A stretch of DNA of 7,414 nucleotides from Paenibacillus sp. UBA6285. GTDB taxonomy: Bacteria; Bacillota; Bacilli; Paenibacillales; Paenibacillaceae. Numbering within the stretch: position 1 is the stretch's first letter; each line of letters opens with the position of its first letter. The stretch is from the NCBI GenBank assembly GCA_002438345.1, contig DJUJ01000037.1:222-7635 (forward strand), given 5' to 3'. This document shows, one piece after another, positions 1-6,147 of this stretch. Position numbers and translations under genes: made by a program. Under the pieces are notes generated by a model. It was not told the origin of the DNA, searched no databases, and was given only the letters and a program-made list of their open reading frames with translations.

Positions 1-403
1 CAAAGGCCGAATCATTATTCCGGCTAAACTCCGTGAATTGCTTGGAACCTCCTTCGTGACGACCCGCGGCCTAGACTCCTGCCTATTTGTTTATCCCATG
101 GAAGAATGGGCAATCATGGAACAAAAGCTTAAAAGCCTTTCACTGATGAAATCAGATGCCCGCGCATTCAGTCGCTTTTTTTTCTCAGGCGCAACAGAAT
201 GTGTATGGGATAAGCAGGGAAGGGTAAATCTGCCGGCCAATTTAAGGCAGTATGCCAAACTGGACAAAGACTGTGTTATTCTGGGCGTTTCGAACCGGGT
301 GGAAATCTGGAACAAAGAGCTATGGGAGCAGTACTTCGAACAGTCCGAGGAATCGTTCAACGAAATTGCCGAAAAATTGGTGGATTTCAATTTTGATCTA
401 TAA
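1..403 (+). CDS. mraZ: MraZ, transcriptional regulator of the dcw cluster (5' end missing)
   Basis: MraZ is a ring-forming DNA-binding protein that represses the division/cell-wall operon by binding repeats upstream of its own gene. Coding is in frame from base 2 and gives 133 residues before TAA at 401-403. The family is about 143-145 residues and normally has the first KGR near residue 13, so about 12 N-terminal residues lie upstream of the window. The family's two AbrB-like half-repeats are visible: [12 protein letters not shown] at bases 2-37 (its leading Asp is cut off) and [13 protein letters not shown], with DxxxR at bases 209-223. The hallmark RFFFSGATE lies between them, and the C-terminal helix ends in [14 protein letters not shown] at 38 is not the real start because the first repeat extends upstream of it. 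The promoter and MraZ-binding repeats, expected upstream, are not in the window. rsmH follows 36 nt downstream in the same frame. Confidence 0.97.
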   Translation, partial: KGRIIIPAKLRELLGTSFVTTRGLDSCLFVYPMEEWAIMEQKLKSLSLMKSDARAFSRFFFSGATECVWDKQGRVNLPANLRQYAKLDKDCVILGVSNRVEIWNKELWEQYFEQSEESFNEIAEKLVDFNFDL

Positions 404-426
404 AACAGAATATCGAATACTGTCCT

Positions 427-442
427 GGAGGGATGCAGCTTG
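427..442 (+). promoter_or_regulatory. Ribosome binding site that fixes the TTG start of rsmH
   Basis: GGAGGG (427-432) lies 7 nt before TTG 440-442, which begins the conserved MFHHITVL start of RsmH. An ATG at 433-435 directly abuts the SD. It is in another frame and reaches a stop after 10 codons (TAA 463-465), so it is not the gene start. Confidence 0.8.
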
Positions 443-1393
443 TTTCACCACATCACGGTGCTTAAAGAAGAAGCGACAGAAGGGCTGCACATCAAAAAAG
501 ACGGAATCTATGTAGATTGCACTCTCGGTGGAGCAGGCCACAGCGCACTAATTGCTTCCAAACTTAGCGGCGAAGGCCGATTAATCTGTTTGGATCAAGA
601 TGATTGGGCTCTGGAGAACCCAAAAGAAAGACTGGCCGAATACGGAGACAAGGTTGTACTCATTAAGACCAATTTCCGTGATCTGGAGAGTGTACTTAAG
701 GATGTGCCCTTTGTACCACAAAAAGATGGCATTCCCCAAGTGGATGGAGTCCTCTTTGATCTTGGCGTATCCTCTCCCCAGTTTGATGAAGGAGAGCGCG
801 GATTTAGTTACAATCATGATGCTCCGCTGGACATGCGGATGGATCAGACAGCGCTTTTAACGGCTGCTGATATTGTGAATACGTGGTCCGAGCAGGAGAT
901 TGCCCGTGTACTTTTCCAATATGGAGAAGAGAAGTTCTCGCGGAGAATCGCTAAGAAAATTGTAGACAGAAGAGAAGACAGTCCTGTGGAGACCACAGGA
1001 GAATTAGCTGAGCTTATCAAGGAAGGTATTCCGGCGGCTGCACGAAGAACGGGAGGACATCCCGCTAAACGTAGCTTTCAAGGTTTACGGATTGCTGTAA
1101 ACGACGAGTTGGGTGCTTTTGAAGAAGGATTACATAGCGCAGTACGTTGCCTTGCACCAGAAGGTAGAGTATCCGTTATCACTTTTCATTCGCTCGAGGA
1201 CCGAATTTGCAAGCAAATCCTTAGCAGCTATTTAAGCAGATGTACATGCCCGCCTGACTTTCCGTTTTGTGTATGCGGCGCGAAAGGCACGCTTAAGTTA
1301 ATCAACCGCAAACCGCTTGTGCCTTCTGAAGAAGAGCTTGAGCTTAATACTCGAGCCCGTTCAGCTAAGCTGCGCATTGCAGAAAAATTGTAA
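440..1393 (+). CDS. rsmH: RsmH (MraW), 16S rRNA (cytosine-1402-N4)-methyltransferase
   Basis: RsmH uses S-adenosylmethionine to methylate N4 of C1402 (E. coli numbering) in 16S rRNA, in the ribosomal P site; it acts in the cytoplasm. The protein is 317 residues, normal for the family. The SAM-binding loop is DCTLGGAGH (26-34), with the acidic LDQDDWAL strand end at 51-58. The family signature [13 protein letters not shown] (104-116) is followed by ERGFSY and LDMRMD (130-135). Further conserved blocks are [24 protein letters not shown] (201-224), [12 protein letters not shown] (244-255) and the C-terminal [14 protein letters not shown] CxC-x6-CxC cluster (Cys268, 270, 277, 279) lies in the C-terminal part; it might bind a metal, which is inference. 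The start is TTG, supported by the SD and by conserved N-terminal residues. ftsL begins 23 nt after the stop, which fits co-transcription. Confidence 0.98.
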   Translation: MFHHITVLKEEATEGLHIKKDGIYVDCTLGGAGHSALIASKLSGEGRLICLDQDDWALENPKERLAEYGDKVVLIKTNFRDLESVLKDVPFVPQKDGIPQVDGVLFDLGVSSPQFDEGERGFSYNHDAPLDMRMDQTALLTAADIVNTWSEQEIARVLFQYGEEKFSRRIAKKIVDRREDSPVETTGELAELIKEGIPAAARRTGGHPAKRSFQGLRIAVNDELGAFEEGLHSAVRCLAPEGRVSVITFHSLEDRICKQILSSYLSRCTCPPDFPFCVCGAKGTLKLINRKPLVPSEEELELNTRARSAKLRIAEKL

Positions 1394-1416
1394 TTGACGA
1401 TAAAGGAGAGTCAGAG

Positions 1417-1809
1417 ATGGCCTATACCCGCGGCAATTTAGCAGTTCAGCCCAAAAGAAAAGAAGAGGTAAACCCCCTTTACCGCGAGAAGACAAAAGTA
1501 GTTACCAAACGAAGAGTACTTCCGCTGCAAGAGAAACTTTTGTATATGCTGACGCTAGGAGTATGCGTTTTGGTGGCTATCACACTGATTTCACGTTACG
1601 TTCACATTTATGATTTGAACTTGCAGGCCCAGAAATTAGATAAAGACATAGCGACTGCTAAGAAGCAGATTTCCACGTATGAGATGGAGAAGCAGAATTT
1701 GGAGCAGAAGGTTGCCCAAAAGGCTAAAGACCTTGGCTACGTATCACCGGATGAAGATGCAACCATCTTTATACCGGCGAATCCGCTATCGGCTGAAGGC
1801 GATAATTAG
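1417..1809 (+). CDS. ftsL: FtsL, bitopic divisome protein
   Basis: FtsL is a small single-pass membrane protein that forms a complex with DivIC/FtsB and DivIB/FtsQ and helps activate septal peptidoglycan synthesis with the class B PBP encoded next door. The 130 residues show the expected plan: a basic cytoplasmic tail (1-40, with NLAVQPKRKEE resembling the start of B. subtilis FtsL), one membrane segment (about 41-59), then an extracytoplasmic coiled coil (about 63-104, rich in Leu/Ile/Lys/Glu at heptad spacing), and a short tail ending LSAEGDN. The SD AAAGGAG (1402-1408) is 8 nt before the ATG. FtsL sequences diverge strongly, so the name rests on architecture, the N-terminal resemblance and the position between rsmH and the division PBP. 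In B. subtilis FtsL is unstable and limits division; whether that holds here is unknown. Confidence 0.92.
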   Translation: MAYTRGNLAVQPKRKEEVNPLYREKTKVVTKRRVLPLQEKLLYMLTLGVCVLVAITLISRYVHIYDLNLQAQKLDKDIATAKKQISTYEMEKQNLEQKVAQKAKDLGYVSPDEDATIFIPANPLSAEGDN

Positions 1810-1812
1810 TGA

Positions 1813-1839
1813 GCGATTGGCAAGATCGCAATAAAAAAA
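1813..1839 (+). other. Small inverted repeat plus A-run in the ftsL-pbpB gap
   Basis: GCGAT (1813-1817) and ATCGC (1825-1829) form a 5-bp stem, extended by one T-G wobble, around a GGCAA loop. An A7 run (1833-1839) follows. On the + strand the tract is A, not T, so this is not an intrinsic terminator for the operon. On the - strand the T-run would precede the stem, so it is not a terminator there either. Function unknown; it could be a chance structure or a weak mRNA element near the pbpB ribosome binding site. Confidence 0.35.
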
Positions 1840-1841
1840 TT

Positions 1842-1857
1842 GTGAGGTTCGCTTATG
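1842..1857 (+). promoter_or_regulatory. Weak ribosome binding site of pbpB
   Basis: GTGAGGT (1842-1848) is the only SD-like string before ATG 1855, with GAGG ending 7 nt upstream of the start. It is a poorer match to AGGAGG than the SDs of rsmH and ftsL. The stronger SD-like GGAGGG just downstream (1891-1896) lies inside the coding region and has no ATG or TTG at a suitable distance after it. Its GTG at 1896-1898 is too close. Confidence 0.55.
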
Positions 1858-4086
1858 GTAAAGAGAATAAAACTTCGCACGCTGTTTATAGGAGGGTGTA
1901 TTACCCTCTTTTTTCTTGTTTTGATAGCTAGAGTGTTCTGGATTCAAGTTATACAGGGTTCGGAATGGCAAGAAAAGGCCGCTACACTTTGGGCGCACAC
2001 TTCAACTATCAAAGCAGAGCGAGGAACGATTTCTGACCGTAATGGGAGTGTGCTCGCAAGTGATGTCCCTGCTTATACTGTGGTTGTAAACCCGGCAGTC
2101 ATTGCTGAAAAGGGAATTGGTGATGAGGTCGCCAAGGGATTGCATGAGCTACTCGGCAAGCCAGAAGATGAGCTGCGGAAGCTCATTGAAGCTAAAGACG
2201 AGGATGGCAAATACCTCAAGAATCGTGAAATTCGTAACGAAGGCTGGAAGATCGATCAGGACCTTGCGGATAAGGTGAAAGAATTTTATGTAGCCCTAGG
2301 TAAAGAGCATAAAATTCAAGAGACCGGTATTGGTCTTGTTAGAGAACAGAAACGATATTACCCTAAGGGTTCGCTTGCTGCGCATATTTTAGGCTATACA
2401 GATCGAGATGGCAAGGCGATTATGGGTCTGGAAAAATCCCTAGATAAACAGCTTAAGGGAGCCGATGGCAAGCTGCTTTATCAAAGTGACGGACAAGGGG
2501 TCAAGCTGCCGGATTCACAAGATACTTATCAACCTGTAGTCAATGGTAGTAACTTTAAGCTTACAATCGACAGTACGATTCAGCATTATATCGAAGAGGC
2601 TATGGAAAAGGCATATGCGCAATATAAGCCGAAAAGTATGAGTGTCATTGCCGCTGATCCGAATACGATGGAAATTTTGGGGATGGCGAATATGCCTACC
2701 TTTGATCCTAATAAATATATGGATACGGGTGCTGATGCAGCGGGTTTCTACAATCATGCTATCAAATCAATTTATGAGCCTGGTTCCACCTTTAAGATTT
2801 ACACACTTGCTGCAGCAGTGAATGAGAAGCTATTTAATCCAAATGCTACGTTTCTGTCGGGACAAATTAGGATAAAAGGTGACCGGACTCCGCTACACGA
2901 TATTAACCGTGCTGGCTGGGGAGAAATTAGCTTTTTGGAGGGGGTAAAGCGTTCCAGTAACGTTCTGTTTGTAAAACTTTACGAATTGCTAGGACAGGAA
3001 AAGCTTTTGCAATATATTAATGATTTTGGCTTTAATGAGAAAACGGGAATCGATCTGCCGGGAGAAATAAGTGGGGTTGTTAACCCTAATGAAAATCGTC
3101 CTATTGAAAGTGCGACACTTGCTTACGGACATGGTAAGGTTACTGTTACTCCGCTTCAACAGCTGGTTGCTTTATCAGCAGTTGCTAATGGGGGTAAACT
3201 GATGACTCCGCATGTGGTTAAAGAGGTTACAGACCCGAATACCGGGGAGACAAAGGTTACTCAGCCTAATGTAGTACGACAGGTGATTGATGAGGCAAGT
3301 GCCAAGGAGACAGGTAAATACCTGGAACAGGTCGTTGCCGACCAAGTCATAGGAACAGGACGCTACGCTTATATTGATGGTTACCGTGTCGCAGGGAAAA
3401 CGGGAACGGCTATCAAGCCTGAAAATGGGATCTATGTGAAATCCAAGGTGCTTGTTTCATTTGCAGGATATGCTCCTGTTGATGATCCAAAGATCGCTGT
3501 TATTATCATTATTGATGAACCAAACGTTGAGATTGGCGGTGGTAGGGCTGCTGCTCCTGTATTTAAAGAGATTGTGTCCCAATCGCTGCAATACATGGGA
3601 GTTCCAAAGTTAGCAACTGAAACTAGCGATAAGGATAGTAAAAAAACAGTTAAATCTGATGCGCCTGCGCTCCGGACCACACCTGATCTGACGGGAAAAA
3701 CGATGAAGGAAGCAAGAGAGACGCTTCTGGATCAAGGCTTTGATTTTGAAGTAGTTGGTGAAGGAGCTTCAGTGGAGAGTCAATATCCAGAGGCGGGAAC
3801 GAAGCTCACAACAGGCCAGCGGATCTATTTATTAAGTCCGCAGGGAGCTAAGCGTACTATTCCTAACTTACAAGGAGAGTCGCTGCGTGATGGACTTGAG
3901 GTTCTAACCCTTCTAAAAGTGGAGATTGCGGTAGAAGGCGAAGGATATGTCTCCGAGCAGATTGAAGGAACAAAGAATGGTAAGCCACTACTAACATTGA
4001 AGCTGAAACCATTAAATGATAATAGTGAAGATGTTCCTGCAACTTCGCCTGCTGATGAGGGTACAGAATCGGAGAGTGGGCCATAG
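1855..4086 (+). CDS. pbpB: PBP2B, division-specific class B penicillin-binding protein (septal transpeptidase) with two PASTA domains
   Basis: This membrane-anchored D,D-transpeptidase cross-links septal peptidoglycan on the outer face of the membrane; it is the FtsI counterpart of Gram-positive bacteria. The 743 residues comprise a short basic N-terminus, a membrane anchor (about 9-28), a pedestal/dimerisation domain (about 50-220, containing AERGTISDRNG and RYYPKGSLAAHILG) and a transpeptidase domain (about 235-580). The catalytic motifs are intact: S311-T-F-K314, S367-S-N369 and K515-T-G517. A charged linker (about 586-605) leads to two PASTA repeats (about 607-661 and 667-718) and an acidic Ser/Glu-rich tail. 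B. subtilis PBP2B is similar (about 716 residues, two PASTA domains). The only cysteine is Cys15 in the membrane segment, unlike SpoVD next door. ATG 1855 has a weak SD. A terminator-like hairpin overlaps codons 12-19 and an A7 run lies in the linker. Confidence 0.96.
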   Translation: MVKRIKLRTLFIGGCITLFFLVLIARVFWIQVIQGSEWQEKAATLWAHTSTIKAERGTISDRNGSVLASDVPAYTVVVNPAVIAEKGIGDEVAKGLHELLGKPEDELRKLIEAKDEDGKYLKNREIRNEGWKIDQDLADKVKEFYVALGKEHKIQETGIGLVREQKRYYPKGSLAAHILGYTDRDGKAIMGLEKSLDKQLKGADGKLLYQSDGQGVKLPDSQDTYQPVVNGSNFKLTIDSTIQHYIEEAMEKAYAQYKPKSMSVIAADPNTMEILGMANMPTFDPNKYMDTGADAAGFYNHAIKSIYEPGSTFKIYTLAAAVNEKLFNPNATFLSGQIRIKGDRTPLHDINRAGWGEISFLEGVKRSSNVLFVKLYELLGQEKLLQYINDFGFNEKTGIDLPGEISGVVNPNENRPIESATLAYGHGKVTVTPLQQLVALSAVANGGKLMTPHVVKEVTDPNTGETKVTQPNVVRQVIDEASAKETGKYLEQVVADQVIGTGRYAYIDGYRVAGKTGTAIKPENGIYVKSKVLVSFAGYAPVDDPKIAVIIIIDEPNVEIGGGRAAAPVFKEIVSQSLQYMGVPKLATETSDKDSKKTVKSDAPALRTTPDLTGKTMKEARETLLDQGFDFEVVGEGASVESQYPEAGTKLTTGQRIYLLSPQGAKRTIPNLQGESLRDGLEVLTLLKVEIAVEGEGYVSEQIEGTKNGKPLLTLKLKPLNDNSEDVPATSPADEGTESESGP
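1890..1914 (+). terminator. Intrinsic-terminator-like hairpin inside the start of pbpB
   Basis: GAGGGT (1892-1897) and ACCCTC (1903-1908) pair perfectly around a 5-nt GTATT loop. The stem can extend by a G-T wobble (1891-1909) and an A-T pair (1890-1910). Six T's (1909-1914) follow at once, then CTTGTTTTG. Shape, stem composition and T-tract match a rho-independent terminator on the coding strand, but it sits 35 nt after the first base of the pbpB start codon and encodes Gly13-Phe20 of the membrane anchor. Partial termination (attenuation) is possible. Full termination would silence an essential gene, so it cannot be complete under growth conditions. It may also be an accident of coding GGG/ACC/CTC/TTT codons. 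Confidence 0.4.
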
Positions 4087-4153
4087 GCTTGTTCTAACCC
4101 CTGTTTGTCCCGAATAGTCATGAAGATAAGAGCTCATGTCTATAGGTGAAAGC

Positions 4154-4169
4154 GGGGGAGAACGGAATG
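4154..4169 (+). promoter_or_regulatory. Ribosome binding site that decides the spoVD start
   Basis: GGGGGAG (4154-4160) lies 6 nt before ATG 4167. A GTG at 4146 in the same frame would add seven residues (reading MKAGENG), but it has no SD upstream, and this SD would then lie inside the coding region. The ATG start also puts the active-site serine at residue 294, as in B. subtilis SpoVD. Confidence 0.8.
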
Positions 4170-6092
4170 AAGGTTTCGAAAGTCGTAACACGGCGGAGAA
4201 TGCTGTGGACGCTGCTGGGACTGGCAGTGTTATTCGGTTCGCTGGTCGTGCGTCTTGCTTATGTGCAATTATCCCAAGGCGAGAAATTAAGTGACAAGGT
4301 AGAAGACTCCTTGCGTCGCAATATTCCTTTTACAGCCAAGCGTGGTGAAATTTTGGATCGTGAAGGTATACCGCTGGCCTATAATATCAGTACGCCAACG
4401 GTTTATGCGGTGCCCGTGCAGGTGAAGGAGAAGCAAAAGACAGCACAGCAATTGGCCCCTCTGCTTGGGATGACCGAGGAGAAGCTGATGAGCTTGCTGA
4501 CTAAAAAATCAATGTCGGTGAAACTACAGCCCGGCGGCCGCAAAATTACGATGGAACTTGCCGCGAGCATCCGTGATTTGCAGTTGCCGGGCATCGTTGT
4601 CGCTGAGGATAGCAAAAGATATTATCCTTACGGCGATCTTGCCGCACACATACTAGGCTTTACAGGTATTGATAACCAAGGGATTACAGGAGTCGAGAAC
4701 ATATACGACAATCTGCTCAAAGGCATAGCAGGCAATATTTCGTATTTGTCTGATGCAGGTGGAAGACTCATGCCTGGATCATCGGAGAAGTATTCGGCCC
4801 CTCAGGATGGACTTAATCTGCAATTGACGATAGATAAACAGATTCAATCCATTATGGAGCGCGAGCTTGATCAGGCTATGGTAAAATATCAGGCGCAGGG
4901 CGCTTGGGCTATAGCGATGAATCCGAAGAATGGTGAGATTCTGGCAATGGCTAGCAGACCGGGCTATGAACCGGGGCTATATAAGGAATATGATCCACAG
5001 ATCTATAATCGGAATTTGCCCATTTGGATGACCTACGAACCTGGCTCGACGTTCAAAATTATCACACTCGCTGCAGCACTGCAAGAAGGCAAGGTAGACC
5101 TGCAAAATGATCATTTCTATGATCCTGGGTTTATCGAAGTCGCGGGTGCGAAGCTGCGCTGTTGGAAAAAAGGCGGCCACGGCAGCCAGACTTTTCTACA
5201 GGTGGTTGAGAACTCCTGTAACCCTGGGTTTGTTGCTCTAGGGCAACGGCTGGGTAAAGAAACACTATTCAAATATATTCGTGATTTTGGTTTCGGCAGC
5301 AAAACCGGAATTGATTTAAACGGAGAATCTAATGGGATTCTGTTCAAGCTCAATCAAGTAGGTCCGGTAGAGCTTGCGACTACAGCCTTCGGTCAAGGGG
5401 TCTCGGTTACACCACTTCAGCAGATTGCTGCGGTATCCGCCGCTATCAATGGTGGTAATCTCTATAAACCGCATGTTTCAAAAGCATGGGTTAATCCGGA
5501 GACTGGAGAAACCGTATCAGAGGTAAAGCCAGAGCTTGTGAGGAATGTCATTTCGGAAGAAACGTCTAAGAAGGTGCGGGCAGCACTTGAGAGCGTAGTT
5601 GCCAAAGGCACGGGACGGCCGGCTTTCATAGACGGCTATCGTGTAGGTGGTAAGACAGGTACTGCACAGAAGGTCATAAACGGACGTTATTCTCCAACGG
5701 ACCACATTGTTTCTTTTATAGGATTTGCGCCTGCGGATGATCCACAAATTGTTGTGTATACTGCGGTTGATAATCCTAAAGGGATTCAGTTTGGAGGTGT
5801 TGTTGCAGCTCCAATTGTGCAGAATATTTTGGAGGACTCGCTGCACTATATGAAGGTCCCAGAACGAAGTGACCAACTTCCCAAAACTTATAAGTATGGG
5901 GAAACTCCGATTGTGACCGTGCCTGACCTTACAGGAGCAACGGTGCAGGATATCTATGAGGATTTAAATATGAATTTTAATCTTGCGCGTTCAGGCTCCG
6001 GTAATACAGTCATCAATCAAGCTCCGAAAGCTGGGGCTAGAGTAGAACAGGGCTCGACCATCAGGATTTATATGGGAGCTTCTAGTGAATAA
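4167..6092 (+). CDS. spoVD: SpoVD, sporulation-specific class B penicillin-binding protein for the spore cortex
   Basis: SpoVD is a membrane-anchored transpeptidase needed for cortex peptidoglycan in the forespore envelope, working with the glycosyltransferase SpoVE. From ATG 4167 the protein is 641 residues. The N-terminus MKVSKVVTRRR resembles the B. subtilis MRVSNVTVRKR and is followed by a membrane anchor (about 12-31). A pedestal (about 50-215, with RGEILDREG and YYPYGDLAAHILGF) leads to the transpeptidase domain with S294-T-F-K297, S350-C-N352 and K496-T-G498, then one PASTA repeat (about 580-638). Active-site numbering equals that of B. subtilis SpoVD as I recall it. Cys332 (in LRCWKKGGHG) and Cys351 (in NSCNPGF) match the pair that forms a disulphide there, which StoA reduces. 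The gene lies 80 nt after its paralogue pbpB, the longest gap in the window, which could hold a sporulation promoter. murE follows after 55 nt. Confidence 0.96.
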   Translation: MKVSKVVTRRRMLWTLLGLAVLFGSLVVRLAYVQLSQGEKLSDKVEDSLRRNIPFTAKRGEILDREGIPLAYNISTPTVYAVPVQVKEKQKTAQQLAPLLGMTEEKLMSLLTKKSMSVKLQPGGRKITMELAASIRDLQLPGIVVAEDSKRYYPYGDLAAHILGFTGIDNQGITGVENIYDNLLKGIAGNISYLSDAGGRLMPGSSEKYSAPQDGLNLQLTIDKQIQSIMERELDQAMVKYQAQGAWAIAMNPKNGEILAMASRPGYEPGLYKEYDPQIYNRNLPIWMTYEPGSTFKIITLAAALQEGKVDLQNDHFYDPGFIEVAGAKLRCWKKGGHGSQTFLQVVENSCNPGFVALGQRLGKETLFKYIRDFGFGSKTGIDLNGESNGILFKLNQVGPVELATTAFGQGVSVTPLQQIAAVSAAINGGNLYKPHVSKAWVNPETGETVSEVKPELVRNVISEETSKKVRAALESVVAKGTGRPAFIDGYRVGGKTGTAQKVINGRYSPTDHIVSFIGFAPADDPQIVVYTAVDNPKGIQFGGVVAAPIVQNILEDSLHYMKVPERSDQLPKTYKYGETPIVTVPDLTGATVQDIYEDLNMNFNLARSGSGNTVINQAPKAGARVEQGSTIRIYMGASSE

Positions 6093-6147
6093 TGTTTAAG
6101 GTATAAGGTTTCAGTTCGTATCCGAAAATGTAGAGTGAGGGATTACT

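Noticed and set aside
161..183. T8 run in mraZ as an intrinsic terminator
   Set aside because: Only a 3-bp GCG/CGC stem can form upstream of the run.
405..423. Imperfect inverted repeat ACAG...CTGT between mraZ and rsmH
   Set aside because: A 4-bp arm with mismatches and no T-tract; too weak to call a terminator or operator.
252..515. 87-codon + strand ORF spanning the mraZ-rsmH junction
   Set aside because: It overlaps the end of mraZ and the start of rsmH out of frame and has no recognisable domain.
1817..1845. Sigma-A-like -35 TTGGCA (1817-1822) before pbpB
   Set aside because: At 16-17 nt spacing the -10 position reads ATTGTG or TTGTGA, far from TATAAT. No promoter is supported.
5233..5251. 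GTTGC/GCAAC hairpin within spoVD
   Set aside because: It lies mid-gene with no T-run, and a short stem like this is expected by chance in coding DNA.
5517..5876. 119-codon - strand ORF opposite spoVD, and similar antisense ORFs at 91-390, 581-817, 3825-4121 and 5117-5353
   Set aside because: All lie opposite well-conserved genes, show no recognisable protein motifs, and are explained as reading-frame shadows.
6093..6147. Possible promoter (TATAAG at 6102-6107) or terminator in the spoVD-murE gap
   Set aside because: No acceptable -35 lies upstream of TATAAG, and there is no stem followed by a T-run. The gap is a short operon spacer with the murE SD.
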